Of a stretch of DNA of 64,000 nt, positions 16,245 to 24,528 are shown in pieces. Below the pieces are notes generated by a model, which searched no databases, was not told the origin of the DNA, and saw nothing but the letters and a program-made list of their open reading frames with translations. Positions within the stretch are counted from its first letter, which is position 1. Each line of letters begins with the position of its first letter. The DNA is taken from the NCBI RefSeq assembly GCF_022603395.1, contig NZ_JAIBKA010000012.1:62001-126000 (forward strand), written 5' to 3'. The translations under genes and the position numbers were made by a program. Source of the DNA: Desulfoferrobacter suflitae. GTDB taxonomy: Bacteria; Desulfobacterota; Syntrophobacteria; Syntrophobacterales; Syntrophobacteraceae.

Positions 16245-16515
16245 AAGACAAGGCAAGTGTTAACGGTCCCATCAAGGAACAATATATCTTCATGGGCATT
16301 GCTCAGCGTTTTGATCGTTTCTATCGGGGCAGTGGTAAACAGTGAGTAGTGAACTAGAGGGGGGACGATGAATGGTCGGATGATCACCTGGAGTTATATT
16401 TTAGTGCTCGACACATGGCGCCCCACATGATTAAGTTCAGGAGTATTATTCAACAGTTCCATTAGGTGGATGCAACAACTGCAAGCGGATCTGTCGGCGA
16501 GAAAGCGGGGTGAAC

Positions 16516-17622
16516 ATGGCAGTCTATGACCTTGTGATAATCGGTGCAGGACCGGGTGGGCTGGCTTGCGCCATCAAAGCGGTGGAGCTTGGGCTCAATT
16601 ATGCGCTGCTCGAAAAGGGGGCGCGGCCCTTTCAGGGCATCGTCGATTCCTATCCCAAGGGCAAAAAGGTGTTTCCAACCATTCCCAAAGACGAGACGGG
16701 GCCTTATCCAATCCCCGGCCTGGAGCCGGGCGCCGAACATCCTCCCATCGAAGAGTATCTGGAAACCATTGAGAAATGCATCGCGAGGCACCGGATCGAT
16801 GTTACTCTTATGGAAGAGTTTCAAGAGCTTGCCAGGGAACAAGGGCAGTTCGTGGTGGTTACCCGAACCGGTCGATACAAGACCCGGAATGTAGTCCTTG
16901 CTTTTGGCAGCAACGTCCCCATAGATCTGGGAGTTTACGGTGAAGCCAAAACCATCGCCCGCACCCTCGGCAATCCGGAGGATCACATAGGGGCCCCGAC
17001 ATTGGTGCTTGGGGGCGGCAATGCAGCGGCAGATGTGGTCTCCACTCTGTCCAAGGCGAAACGAGCCCAAAACGACGATACTCCCGTCTACTGGGGGCAC
17101 CGCAAGGAACATTTCAAAATCGATAAGGATGTGGCCAGAGATCTGGGTGAGGAAATTCTTCTCGGCGGACATATCAAGATCCTGCAAGGGGCTGTACCCA
17201 AGATCGGGGAAGTGGACCAGGACGGCGTCGAACGACTCATCATCCAGACCCAGCAGATACCACTCCAGCAGGGCGTTCAGTTGCAGCAGGGAATGAGCTT
17301 TCCGATGCGCAACGTGATCGCCTGCATCGGAACCCAAGCGCCGGCGGCCGTGTTTGATCGGTTGGGCCTGCAGCAGATCACTTGCACCGAAGGGGTTTGC
17401 AGGATCGGCAAGGAAGGGGCCAAGCTCATCATGCTGACGCGCCATTTTGAAACCACCAGCAAAGGGATCTATGCCATCGGTGGAGCCGTCAGTCCCGTGT
17501 TTATGCTTATAGAAGAAGAAGGAACCTTGAAGGAACGCAAGCATTCCAATCTCATCTTCAGTGCGGTTCGAGACGGAGTTGTGGTGGCCGAGCATATTGC
17601 CGGCAAGATGAGCATAGGCTAG
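16516..17622 (+). CDS. FAD/NAD(P)-dependent oxidoreductase, thioredoxin-reductase-like
   Basis: 368 residues from ATG 16516; a GTG two codons earlier is possible. The N-terminal dinucleotide fold YDLVIIGAGPGGLACAIKAV binds FAD, and a second fold TLVLGGGNAAADVVSTL (about residue 165) binds NAD(P)H; a terminal FAD contact is GIYAIGGAVSP. The redox CXXC of thioredoxin reductase is missing, so it resembles YpdA-type or ferredoxin-NADP reductase-like proteins that use another electron partner. Six bases upstream of its likely start is GGGGTG; no co-directional gene is close downstream, since a MITE-like element follows directly after the stop. Partner and substrate are unknown. Confidence 0.85.
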   Translation: MAVYDLVIIGAGPGGLACAIKAVELGLNYALLEKGARPFQGIVDSYPKGKKVFPTIPKDETGPYPIPGLEPGAEHPPIEEYLETIEKCIARHRIDVTLMEEFQELAREQGQFVVVTRTGRYKTRNVVLAFGSNVPIDLGVYGEAKTIARTLGNPEDHIGAPTLVLGGGNAAADVVSTLSKAKRAQNDDTPVYWGHRKEHFKIDKDVARDLGEEILLGGHIKILQGAVPKIGEVDQDGVERLIIQTQQIPLQQGVQLQQGMSFPMRNVIACIGTQAPAAVFDRLGLQQITCTEGVCRIGKEGAKLIMLTRHFETTSKGIYAIGGAVSPVFMLIEEEGTLKERKHSNLIFSAVRDGVVVAEHIAGKMSIG

Positions 17623-17798
17623 GAGCTTGTCGGAGAATTGACTCGTTGCCCCGGTTTGTCATTCCGGCATGTTTCCAGCCGGAATCCAGCCACACCCAAA
17701 TCCAACAGTGGCGCTGGTGTGGATTCCGGCTTAATCCCGCCCCGGCGGGACTGCCGAAATGACGGTGTGAGCTACAAACTGTATTCTCAGACAAGCTC
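17623..17798. mobile_element. MITE-like palindromic element
   Basis: 16-base terminal inverted repeats GAGCTTGTCGGAGAAT (17623-17638) and ATTCTCAGACAAGCTC (17783-17798) with one mismatch enclose a gene-free 176-base segment that contains nested inverted sequences (CATTCCGGC, CCGGAATCC, GGATTCCGG). A partial relative lies at about 8181. Confidence 0.65.
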
Positions 17799-17815
17799 TG
17801 GAAGCACGTTCGGGA

Positions 17816-17830
17816 TGGCCGGTATTTTGC
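17816..17830 (+). promoter_or_regulatory. possible sigma-54 promoter
   Basis: TGGCCG GTATT TTGC, conserving the essential GG and GC with correct spacing, 61 bases before the DUF4405-like gene. Weaker than the other candidates. Confidence 0.4.
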
Positions 17831-17891
17831 CGCTTCACCTACCTTGGATTTGTTTTGAGTATGGAGTAGGAATCAACATGGAGATAATACC

Positions 17892-18740
17892 ATGAGCATC
17901 CGGGAAATCACCTCATTGACCATGCTAATTTCTTTTGTACTTTGTGTCCTGACGAGTGTCGTACTCTATATTACGCCGCACGGCCGCATCGCATACTGGA
18001 CGGATTGGCGTCTATGGGGCTTGAGCAAGACGCAATGGAGCGACTTGCATCTCAATCTCGGTATTCTGCTTTTATTGGCTGGATTGCTGCACGTTTACTA
18101 CAATTGGAAACCGATAACCGCCTATTTGAAGAACAAGGCAAAAGAGATGCGGGTGTTTACTGTAAATTTCAATGTGGCTTTGGTTCTTACCCTTATTGTG
18201 GGTGTCGGCACTTATTATTCAATTCCACCAATGAGCACGATAGTTGAGTTGGGCGAATCAATCAAAGCCTCGGCCGGCATCAAGTACGGCGAGCCGCCTT
18301 ATGGCCGTGCAGAGCTGTCCTCCCTAAAGATGTTTACCCAAAAAGTCGATCTTGACCTGCCCACAAGCATCGAGTTGCTTCGAAAAGCCGGCATCAAGTT
18401 TGACAATGAAACACAAACTCTGGCAGAAATTGCAAAGAAAAATGATCTTTCGACAAAACAGCTGTATGAGATCATTAAGCCTGCAGTTCGCAAGGAGCAA
18501 AGCCTCGGAAGTCCCGGTATGCCGGACTCACCGCCTCCCGGGTTTGGCAGGAAGAGACTTGCCGAGGTTTGCGCTGATTTTGGTCTGGAGCTCCCGGAGA
18601 TATTGGATGTATTGTCGGGGAAAGGAGTACAAGCCGACGCAGTGGAAAGCATCAAGGAGATAGCCGCAAAAAACAATATGGAGCCAAAGGCCATTTTTGA
18701 GATAATCAAAGACTTGAGCAAAGGACCGTCTTCCGGATGA
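17892..18740 (+). CDS. DUF4405-like membrane protein with helical C-terminal repeats
   Basis: 282 residues. Three membrane helices lie at about 9-30, 55-75 and 95-115; histidines in DLHLNLGILLLLAGLLHVYY sit as in DUF4405 proteins, which resemble the haem-binding cytochrome b561 fold. The rest is cytoplasmic or periplasmic with two related modules (LPTSIELLRKAGIKFDNET and LPEILDVLSGKGVQADAVES), each followed by an (A)EIAxKNxxxxKxxxEIIK helix. Such modules pair with the redox membrane part in several anaerobes; the electron partner is unknown. A decayed copy of the C-terminal modules exists at 10795-11001. ATG follows GGAGATAATACC. Confidence 0.8.
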   Translation: MSIREITSLTMLISFVLCVLTSVVLYITPHGRIAYWTDWRLWGLSKTQWSDLHLNLGILLLLAGLLHVYYNWKPITAYLKNKAKEMRVFTVNFNVALVLTLIVGVGTYYSIPPMSTIVELGESIKASAGIKYGEPPYGRAELSSLKMFTQKVDLDLPTSIELLRKAGIKFDNETQTLAEIAKKNDLSTKQLYEIIKPAVRKEQSLGSPGMPDSPPPGFGRKRLAEVCADFGLELPEILDVLSGKGVQADAVESIKEIAAKNNMEPKAIFEIIKDLSKGPSSG

Positions 18741-18830
18741 GCCGCGTTGCCCAGTGAAGGTGTAAGCTGCGGCCCGTTTCTTTAAAATCGGAAGCGTTTA
18801 GACAGCAGGTGTGACATTCTAAGACGATGC

Positions 18831-19703
18831 TCAGGGCGCTTGACTCGAGTGGAGGGCGTTGATCAGCATGAAGACGGCGGCGGCAAACGTTGTCCAGGCA
18901 AACAGCAGTTTGAGGCTTTTGGGTTTTGTTTCTAAAGCGAGTTTGCCGCCGAGCATTCCACCGGCAACCGTTACGCTTGCCAGCGGGATTGCCCACATGG
19001 GATCAAAATCGCCTTGCAGAGCATGACCGACAAATCCCAGAGATGCCGTGGCGGCAATCAGTGTTGAAGCGGTCCCGACGGCAATGCGCATGGGCACTCC
19101 ACATACCAGCACCATTAAAGGCACCAGAAAGGAGCCGCCCGATACGCCCACCATCCCGGAGCCGAATCCAGCCAGAAGGATTACCGGAACAGCCACCAAA
19201 AAATTGACCGAATAGCCAAATGGTTTTGCGCCGAGTCGCCAAAAACCGAATCTCCCGCTCGGCGCCTCCTTGATGGCATCATTGACCGGGAGAAACATCA
19301 AGATCCCTGCGAGGAACAGCATCAACGCGAAGACAATTTTCAACGCAAACCCGCTGAAATGATGGGAAAAGTAACCCCCGGCGAGAGCTGCCAGCGCGGA
19401 CAGTGGTCCGATAAAAAAGGCGATGGGCCAGGCAACCATTTTGTGTTTCTGGAAAACGAGCAAGGCCGCCAGAGCGGTTACGGCCAGGATAAACTGTCCC
19501 GTGGTTGCAGCTTGATGCATCGGCATGCCGGCAACGACCAGAGTTAAAACATAAAAATTGCCGCCGCCGCGTCCCGCCATGGTCATCACCACGGCCAGGA
19601 TAAAAATGACAGACGCTACTGTGATAAGTTCCAGCACCTTTTTCCTCCAATTGGCCGTCTGCTCCGCCCTTTGCCATTGGCGACCTTGGAGCCGCAGTGC
19701 CAA
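18831..19703 (-). CDS. TauE/SafE-family sulfite/sulfonate permease
   Basis: 290 residues with eight to nine hydrophobic helices. The family repeats are seen in MAGRGGGNFYVLTLVVAG and GFGSGMVGVSGGSFLVPLMV, each with the glycine-rich turn and polar pore residues of TauE proteins, which move sulfite, sulfoacetate or other organosulfur anions. A short N-terminal extension (to about residue 25) is basic. It may instead start at an internal ATG near 19600, but the long start gives a better inside-positive tail. A -24/-12-like site lies 70 bases upstream. Cargo is inferred from family only. Confidence 0.85.
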   Translation of the reverse strand: MALRLQGRQWQRAEQTANWRKKVLELITVASVIFILAVVMTMAGRGGGNFYVLTLVVAGMPMHQAATTGQFILAVTALAALLVFQKHKMVAWPIAFFIGPLSALAALAGGYFSHHFSGFALKIVFALMLFLAGILMFLPVNDAIKEAPSGRFGFWRLGAKPFGYSVNFLVAVPVILLAGFGSGMVGVSGGSFLVPLMVLVCGVPMRIAVGTASTLIAATASLGFVGHALQGDFDPMWAIPLASVTVAGGMLGGKLALETKPKSLKLLFAWTTFAAAVFMLINALHSSQAP

Positions 19704-19772
19704 AAAGCGAAGGGCTCCAGAGACTTCCCCTGCACGAATGCTATCCCGCTCTAATTGTCTGGTGTAAGTTGA

Positions 19773-19787
19773 GCAATTTTTATTCCA
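19773..19787 (-). promoter_or_regulatory. possible sigma-54 promoter of the TauE gene
   Basis: Minus strand TGGAAT AAAAA TTGC, correct spacing with two deviations in the -24 box, 70 bases before the TauE start. Confidence 0.45.
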
Positions 19788-19931
19788 AGTCTTATGGTGG
19801 TTTTGCGTATTGCCCCGCGGCGGTTGCTTGCTGTCTTTTTAGCTCGAATCCGAAGTACCCAAAATATCATATAATTTCCTTGACATACCGAACTTGAAAA
19901 GAACCGATGATGGTTCCTTTATTCAGGCGTT

Positions 19932-19946
19932 GGGCATAAAAGTTGC
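19932..19946 (+). promoter_or_regulatory. possible sigma-54 promoter of the stress-protein gene
   Basis: GGGCAT AAAAG TTGC keeps the GG/GC pair at the right distance, 121 bases before the ATG at 20068. Confidence 0.45.
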
Positions 19947-20067
19947 CTCTACTCAACTTGAGGCTTTGCAGTATTCGGGTTCAGGTAAATGGCCAGTCGG
20001 TTCGACACTGCAAGAAGATGGCTATATGCATGCCATATGAAAATCCCGAGAAAGGAAGGTTCAATCC

Positions 20068-20928
20068 ATGGAAAAGCATTTTTTGATCACCGTTGGAGAT
20101 GATCCGCAGTATCTTTATGGAGCAAAATTTATGGCCTTTTTTTTCAAAGACAAAACGGGGCTGAAACTCAATCTGCTCTATATGGCGTCGCGCTTCGACT
20201 GCATTTGTGAATCTGACAACCCACGCCTGCATGAAATCAACGCGCGACTGGCTGAAATTTATCGCAAGAAGGGAGAACTGGCGCTGAAGGAAAGCAGAAG
20301 AATTCTACAAGAGCACGGCTTCTCTAGCCGTCAAATTAGCACCAAGGTTTTTGACTTGATACACGATGTGGTCCAGAACACCGTCGAATATGCCAGGGTC
20401 GGTGCTTATAACGCGCTGCTCCTGTGCAGACGTGGCTGCTCCGTGTTTGCAAAGACCTTTCGCCCCATCGTGAGTGAAGCCATAATCGATCTTCAAATTG
20501 ATTTTCCGGTGTGGATCATCAGACGCCCTCAGCCTGATCGGAAGAACGTACTGCTTTGCGTGGATGGCTCGGAGGCAAGTTTGCACGCTGCGGATCATGT
20601 CGCATTTATGCTGGAACAGCAGGAACAGCACAAAATCATTCTCTTTCACCTGCGGCGCGAGGAAAGCGGCGATCCCGAGACAGTGCTGGATCAGGCTCGG
20701 CAGAGGCTGACCGAGCGAATCGAGAGCCACCGAATTGATACACTCCTCATTCAGGGCGGTCGAGTATCGGAGACCATCCTCAACGAAGCAACCAGAGAAG
20801 GGTTCGCCGCGGTTGCCATAGGCCGTCGCGGCCAAAGCGCCGGCAGCCCGGCTGAAAAGCATATGGGGTCCACCTGCATCAACCTGCTCCATAACCTCGA
20901 AGGCGCGGCTCTGTGGGTGAAATGGTAA
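20068..20928 (+). CDS. universal stress protein family, two-domain
   Basis: 286 residues. The N-terminal half is a divergent Usp fold (MEKHFLITVGDDPQYL) with an inserted helical segment (ARLAEIYRKKGELALKESRR) and no ATP signature. The C-terminal half (from about residue 160, RKNVLLCVDGSEASLHAADH) ends IGRRGQSAGSPAEKHMGS, a modified form of the G2XG9XG[ST] ATP-binding loop. It is therefore a tandem Usp in which probably only the second domain binds nucleotide. ATG follows GAAAGGAAGGTTCAATCC. It stands alone behind a likely sigma-54 promoter. Confidence 0.82.
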   Translation: MEKHFLITVGDDPQYLYGAKFMAFFFKDKTGLKLNLLYMASRFDCICESDNPRLHEINARLAEIYRKKGELALKESRRILQEHGFSSRQISTKVFDLIHDVVQNTVEYARVGAYNALLLCRRGCSVFAKTFRPIVSEAIIDLQIDFPVWIIRRPQPDRKNVLLCVDGSEASLHAADHVAFMLEQQEQHKIILFHLRREESGDPETVLDQARQRLTERIESHRIDTLLIQGGRVSETILNEATREGFAAVAIGRRGQSAGSPAEKHMGSTCINLLHNLEGAALWVKW

Positions 20929-20957
20929 GGATTGATCCTATGAAGATTTGCACACAC

Positions 20958-21088
20958 ACTCATCGCGGCTTAGCGTGTATACACCATCCAGCCCTCGTGA
21001 GGGATCTTAGCATTAACGGATGGCTGACTCTTCGATACCCTAGAGAGAGCGGTTAGAAGCGATAGGAGCGCGCTAATCCGCGATGAGC
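20958..21088. mobile_element. MITE-like element, copy B
   Basis: Ends ACTCATCGCGGCTTAGCG (20958-20975) and CGCTAATCCGCGATGAGC (21071-21088) are inverted repeats and match those of copy A at 10638-10770; length 131 versus 133 bases. It fills most of the gene-free stretch 20929-21238; the rest holds a weak hairpin near 21140-21165. Confidence 0.65.
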
Positions 21089-21238
21089 GAACTTGCATTA
21101 CCGGCTCACGGACTCAAATATCAATTAACTTACGTTTCTCAGCACCTCAGTGCTTCTGTGAGAAGTCATCCCCAAAGGACCTTTTCAAAAGATAATTCAA
21201 GACGGTCCTTATGCGGTGTACCCGGAGTCTGCCTTTGC

Positions 21239-21637
21239 CTATTTGACGGCAGCGCCTTCTGACTGCCCATTGCATGCTGCCCTCACAGCCGCCTTCACTT
21301 GTTCGATTTCTTCACGTTTGAGCTTAAAGTTCTTATTCTTTTCGATGCCGTGTTCAGTGAGAACCACGTAGCCTTTAACAGTTATTTGGGCGTGCTCCAG
21401 GATCGCCTTGGTGCAGGCCACCGGACAACCGTCGATGGCGACCATTTGGGGCACATCCTTGGCGGATTGTACAAAACCGCTCAAGTGAGCACCGATGCCC
21501 GCCAGGCAAAACATTTTACCGAAGCCTTCCTGAGTGAGCTCGACGGCGGCCTGATTAGTCAGCTGCCCCACGTTGGAGGCGCCCGAGCATGCCAGAATCA
21601 TAATGTTTGAACCGGGTGTACAACAACCTTCAGCCAT
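21239..21637 (-). CDS. putative zinc-binding protein (DGC domain)
   Basis: 132 residues from ATG 21637 behind AGAAAGGAACAAA; a longer frame to 21820 would read through a heptamer array and is rejected. The cysteine patterns CSGASNVGQLTNQAA, CLAGIGAHLSGFV and AIDGCPVACTKAILE are the three conserved segments of the DGC family (COG4273), thought to bind zinc. The function of the family is unknown; members often sit with metal or organosulfur transport genes. The gene is followed by a MITE-like element and preceded by the IS insertion, which removed it from whatever lay upstream. Confidence 0.85.
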   Translation of the reverse strand: MAEGCCTPGSNIMILACSGASNVGQLTNQAAVELTQEGFGKMFCLAGIGAHLSGFVQSAKDVPQMVAIDGCPVACTKAILEHAQITVKGYVVLTEHGIEKNKNFKLKREEIEQVKAAVRAACNGQSEGAAVK

Positions 21638-21721
21638 TTTGTTCCTTTCTCTTTTCGTTTGAAGCGGGCGGGCTAAAAACGCAAATGAGGCCCCACCGGC
21701 TACCCATGAGTAAATTTTTCC

Positions 21722-21775
21722 CTGCCAGTTTCTAATCGCTTGCTTCTTGCTTCCTGCTTCCAGCCTCGACCAAAT
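21722..21775. repeat. heptamer array (AGCTTCC/AGTTTCT type)
   Basis: Degenerate 7-base units such as CAGTTTC, GCTTCTT, GCTTCCT, GCTTCCA lie between the IS end and the zinc-binding gene. Confidence 0.6.
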
Positions 21776-21872
21776 ACCTCCCCAGAGCAGTCGAAAGCCC
21801 GTCTCAGCTCTAGGTGCCACCTGGGGTGGTGAAAATCATGCCCAAATCCTGGAGTAAGAATTGATGCCATTT

Positions 21873-23090
21873 TTATTCCGTACTTCTCGCCACTTTCAGG
21901 AATGCTTTTCTCTGTGATTGAACCGATTGACCGATTTTTTCCTTGAACCATTCATGGATCTTTTTAGTTGGAACTGCTTGAAGCGCTGTTTGGATTGCGT
22001 CCTGGGTCGTCTTCGATAGAAAAGCTGAAAATGATAGGAGCATGGATGTAAAACCACTTTTGACTTGATCTTGTTCAAGGGTCTTGAACTTACCAATAGC
22101 CGATTCAAGGACTTCGCTGCTTCCAAGCAGAACTTCGTCTGGTTTGGCATTTAATGATTGTTGTTCTACAAAACAAATCAATTCAGCGCGAACCCGGTTT
22201 GCTCGATCGTCATTGCCGCATTCCTCGATAGCAGTTTCCAAGTCGATACTGCAATAGCGGTAGATTCCAACGGACCTCACGAAATCAACGGCACTCTCGA
22301 CCACATTCATCAGAGTGCTCCAGCTACCAATTTGTTCACGGTATTCGTGCAGCCAACCAAGCTTTTCATTCATCCGGGTGAGATCGAGTCCATCATTGCT
22401 GACTCCTCGATCCAAGTAATTGAGCACATCTTGTCCCCATTGGACCAACTTATCCACGTTCATGTAGCGCGCCTTGCTCCTCTGGTTGGGTGGAGCGAAC
22501 GCCATTAGATTCGTTTGCTGAACTTTCTTGGCAGTCTGAGCGGCGCTTTGAGTAAACTTGATCCAGTCTTCGTCGTCTTGAAGTTCGCGCTTTAGCAGGA
22601 CGGCTCCCTTGTGTTTGATATCGTAAATGTAGCATGTGTTTTGGTACTGGCGGCAGAATCTTTCAATTCCCGACTTTATGTCCGGCCCGTAATCACCCAC
22701 GATTTGCCGAGGCACCCCGGTTTTCTCAATCGTTTTAACAAGCTGTTCATACACGATGGCGCCGTTGGAGTGCGTCACGGGCAACAACGCAATCGGTTCC
22801 ACATCTTCATGGGTCAGGCGAAGCTCAACAGCCGGCAAGGAACTCTGGCGAATCCCCACAATGACTAAACACTTCTCACTTCCCAGTTGAACGGTGTGGT
22901 CCACTATCCATATCCAGTCCGTTGCTTTCTCCTTTGCTCGCTCAAGCTTATAGTAGCCCAAACGAAGCAACCAAAACCGACCCGCATACCAGGACGGAGT
23001 CGATCTACCGAGTCCCAAAGAGGATGAAATGATCTTGAGAATCCGACTTGCCCCTCTCAGACTCGATCCCCCTGATAAAACAAACTCCAC
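21873..23090 (-). CDS. transposase catalytic region (DDE type, second frame)
   Basis: 405 codons from a nominal GTG, but the frame stays open and coding-like upstream to the A8 run at 23171-23178 (reading IPGCEKFDIVPTFHTYS and so on), so it is not independently started. DDE-type acidic residues are likely in WIWIVDHTVQLGSEK and IVGDYGPDIKSGIERF, with a helical C-terminal region (SVQSQRKAFLKVARSTE at the end). A -1 shift in the upstream frame would give one protein of about 509 residues with an N-terminal coiled coil, the usual length for this kind of transposase. Confidence 0.8.
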   Translation of the reverse strand: MEFVLSGGSSLRGASRILKIISSSLGLGRSTPSWYAGRFWLLRLGYYKLERAKEKATDWIWIVDHTVQLGSEKCLVIVGIRQSSLPAVELRLTHEDVEPIALLPVTHSNGAIVYEQLVKTIEKTGVPRQIVGDYGPDIKSGIERFCRQYQNTCYIYDIKHKGAVLLKRELQDDEDWIKFTQSAAQTAKKVQQTNLMAFAPPNQRSKARYMNVDKLVQWGQDVLNYLDRGVSNDGLDLTRMNEKLGWLHEYREQIGSWSTLMNVVESAVDFVRSVGIYRYCSIDLETAIEECGNDDRANRVRAELICFVEQQSLNAKPDEVLLGSSEVLESAIGKFKTLEQDQVKSGFTSMLLSFSAFLSKTTQDAIQTALQAVPTKKIHEWFKEKIGQSVQSQRKAFLKVARSTE

Positions 23091-23164
23091 GAAAAGAGAG
23101 ATATGCGCGATGGAATAGGTATGAAACGTTGGGACGATGTCGAATTTCTCACAGCCAGGGATGC

Positions 23165-23401
23165 TTATCGTTTTTTTTCCTGCAACTCTTCGAGCTCCTT
23201 TTCAAGCTTCTTCACCCTTTTTTTAAGATCTGCCTTGCGCTTCTCCAAGTACCGAATCTTGTTGCTCAGCAATTTGATCTGGTACTTTGCGCTCAGGCAT
23301 TTGGCCTTCCATTGGTCACGGCTTTCTTCAAAAAATTTGATGAGCTTGCGGGCCGGGCTTCTGTAACAATCACTTTCAGATTTCGAGTTCTTATCAAGCA
23401 T
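23165..23401 (-). CDS. IS leader frame: coiled-coil N-terminus of the transposase
   Basis: 78 codons starting at ATG 23401 with the ribosome binding site TAGGAGGAACC. The C-terminal two thirds are a strongly charged coiled coil (KNKIRYLEKRKADLKKRVKK is typical) that ends in EKKR immediately after the A8 run. In the zero frame the run is read GAA AAA AAA CGA TAA; slipping back one base gives AAA ACG ATA and joins the catalytic frame. The short product alone may act as a regulator, as in other two-frame insertion sequences. Confidence 0.75.
   Translation of the reverse strand: MLDKNSKSESDCYRSPARKLIKFFEESRDQWKAKCLSAKYQIKLLSNKIRYLEKRKADLKKRVKKLEKELEELQEKKR
23171..23178 (-). promoter_or_regulatory. 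A8 slippery site for -1 ribosomal frameshifting
   Basis: Eight A residues on the coding strand present A_AAA_AAA to the ribosome in the zero frame, two codons before the stop of the leader frame; the catalytic frame is open across the same place. Confidence 0.65.
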
Positions 23402-23574
23402 GGATCGGTTCCTCCTAAAAGATGAGAGCCTAAAATTCTATCCATACTTGAATTTATTCAAAAAGTCCCGCACAATCGACTTTGTTATGTTGAAAATACA
23501 ACAACAGTTCGGAACAATTCTCGGTTGAAATATTTGAGCATATCAGGGACGATTTTCACCACCCCAGGTGCCAC

Positions 23575-24099
23575 CTAGCGGTAAATTGGGCACTCCCAAA
23601 AATTGCACGCACTGGCCCGACCGCCGTCACCGCCAACTCCGGCTTCGCCCGTATAAATGAAGGCAAAGCTGGATATCGATGCCGCTTCGGAAAGTATCAA
23701 CTTGTTGTTGAATGTGACATCACAGATGTTATCGAGAGATCCAGTGGTGACCAGCGCGCGGTTATTGATGATGGTATTTTCTTGATCGGCAAAAACGATG
23801 CTCAAATTGAAATAGCGCAAGCCCACAAAGTTGCACGTTAAATGGCCGGCAAAATGGACGCTCCCGACGATTCGAAACTCCTCATTTTCTAACGTGTACT
23901 TGTAGGTGATTGTAAGGTCCCTGATAAGGTAGCTTCCCGCTTGTGATTTATTCGCTACAATAGGAATTTCCCGACCCTGTTTTATACGAGCCCCCTTGTA
24001 GGTTAATAAGAGTCGTCCTGCGCAGCCATAAATCGTGAAGACCGTGAGCAACGCTGCCGGTATAGCAACAAATCTGAGTACCGGGATGACTTTTATCAA
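23575..24099 (-). CDS. putative lipoprotein, hypothetical
   Basis: 174 residues with a signal peptide and a probable lipobox (TVFTIYGC, lipidation at Cys26). The mature part is predicted to be beta-rich (DLTITYKYTLENEEFRIVGS; VGLRYFNLSIVFAD), with two cysteine pairs late in the chain. No family is recognised. The TAG stop codon is the CTAG that flanks the insertion sequence: if CTAG is a target duplication the stop is native and the gene is complete, otherwise the C-terminus is truncated. No co-directional gene is close. Confidence 0.65.
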   Translation of the reverse strand: MIKVIPVLRFVAIPAALLTVFTIYGCAGRLLLTYKGARIKQGREIPIVANKSQAGSYLIRDLTITYKYTLENEEFRIVGSVHFAGHLTCNFVGLRYFNLSIVFADQENTIINNRALVTTGSLDNICDVTFNNKLILSEAASISSFAFIYTGEAGVGGDGGRASACNFWECPIYR

Positions 24100-24216
24100 T
24101 GTTTGCCTCGCACCATCTCGCCAGTTATTCGATACCGCGTAAGCTTAAAAACGTTTTATTACCGCTTTTTCATTGGGTTTCGCTCCAAACCGACCGACCC
24201 GCAGCAAACCCTGCCT

Positions 24217-24287
24217 TCAGTTTCTAGTTTCTCTCCTCTAGCCTCCAGTTTCTCGCCTCTCGCTTCCAGCTTCCAGCCTCTAACTAA
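24217..24287. repeat. heptamer array (AGCTTCC/AGTTTCT type)
   Basis: About nine 7-base units in a row, for example AGTTTCT, AGCCTCC, AGTTTCT, CGCCTCT, CGCTTCC, AGCTTCC, AGCCTCT. It ends at the stop codon of the thioredoxin-like gene. Confidence 0.75.
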
Positions 24288-24510
24288 TCCACCCTTTGAC
24301 TTCTTCCTTGGTGGGCACCTTTCCAACCGACTTGACTTCACCATCGACCACCACGGCCGGGGTGCCGAACACTCCATATTCGCCGATCTTCAATACATCC
24401 GTTATCTTATCTATGGCGGCCTGCATGCCCAGTTCACTCACAGCCTCGTTGACCACCTTTTCGGTTTGCTGACATTTTGCACAGCCAGGACCCAAGACTT
24501 TGATTTCCAT
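24280..24510 (-). CDS. thioredoxin-like redox-active disulfide protein (MTH895 type)
   Basis: 76 residues beginning MEIKVLGPGCAKCQQTEKVV with the active-site CAKC, and the cis-Pro motif GVFGTPAVVVDGEV. These small glutaredoxin/thioredoxin-fold proteins commonly sit beside ArsP-type (COG0701) permeases, as here, and probably deliver electrons or a thiol ligand for the transported metalloid. Ribosome binding site AAGGAGAATACAG. It is 18 bases after the Usp gene and is the last gene of the run that begins at the permease 28182. Its final codons lie at the edge of a heptamer array. Confidence 0.88.
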   Translation of the reverse strand: MEIKVLGPGCAKCQQTEKVVNEAVSELGMQAAIDKITDVLKIGEYGVFGTPAVVVDGEVKSVGKVPTKEEVKGWIS

Positions 24511-24528
24511 CTGTATTCTCCTTGTTAT

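Larger units (their letters stand above)
21810..23578 (-). mobile_element. insertion sequence with CTAG target and frameshifted transposase
   Basis: Both ends carry the inverted repeat GGTGSCACCTGGGGTGGTGA (continuing AAATC), differing at one base, and both are flanked by CTAG, which is either a 4-base target duplication or part of the terminus. Inside are two minus-strand frames (23165-23401 and 21873-23090) joined by an A8 slippery run. At about 1.77 kb it is intact. The insertion lies at the TAG stop codon of the lipoprotein gene 23575-24099. I cannot assign it with certainty to an IS family. Confidence 0.85.

Noticed and set aside
16462-17595. 377-codon minus-strand open frame
   Set aside because: Antisense to the FAD/NAD(P) oxidoreductase; repetitive polar translation without motifs.
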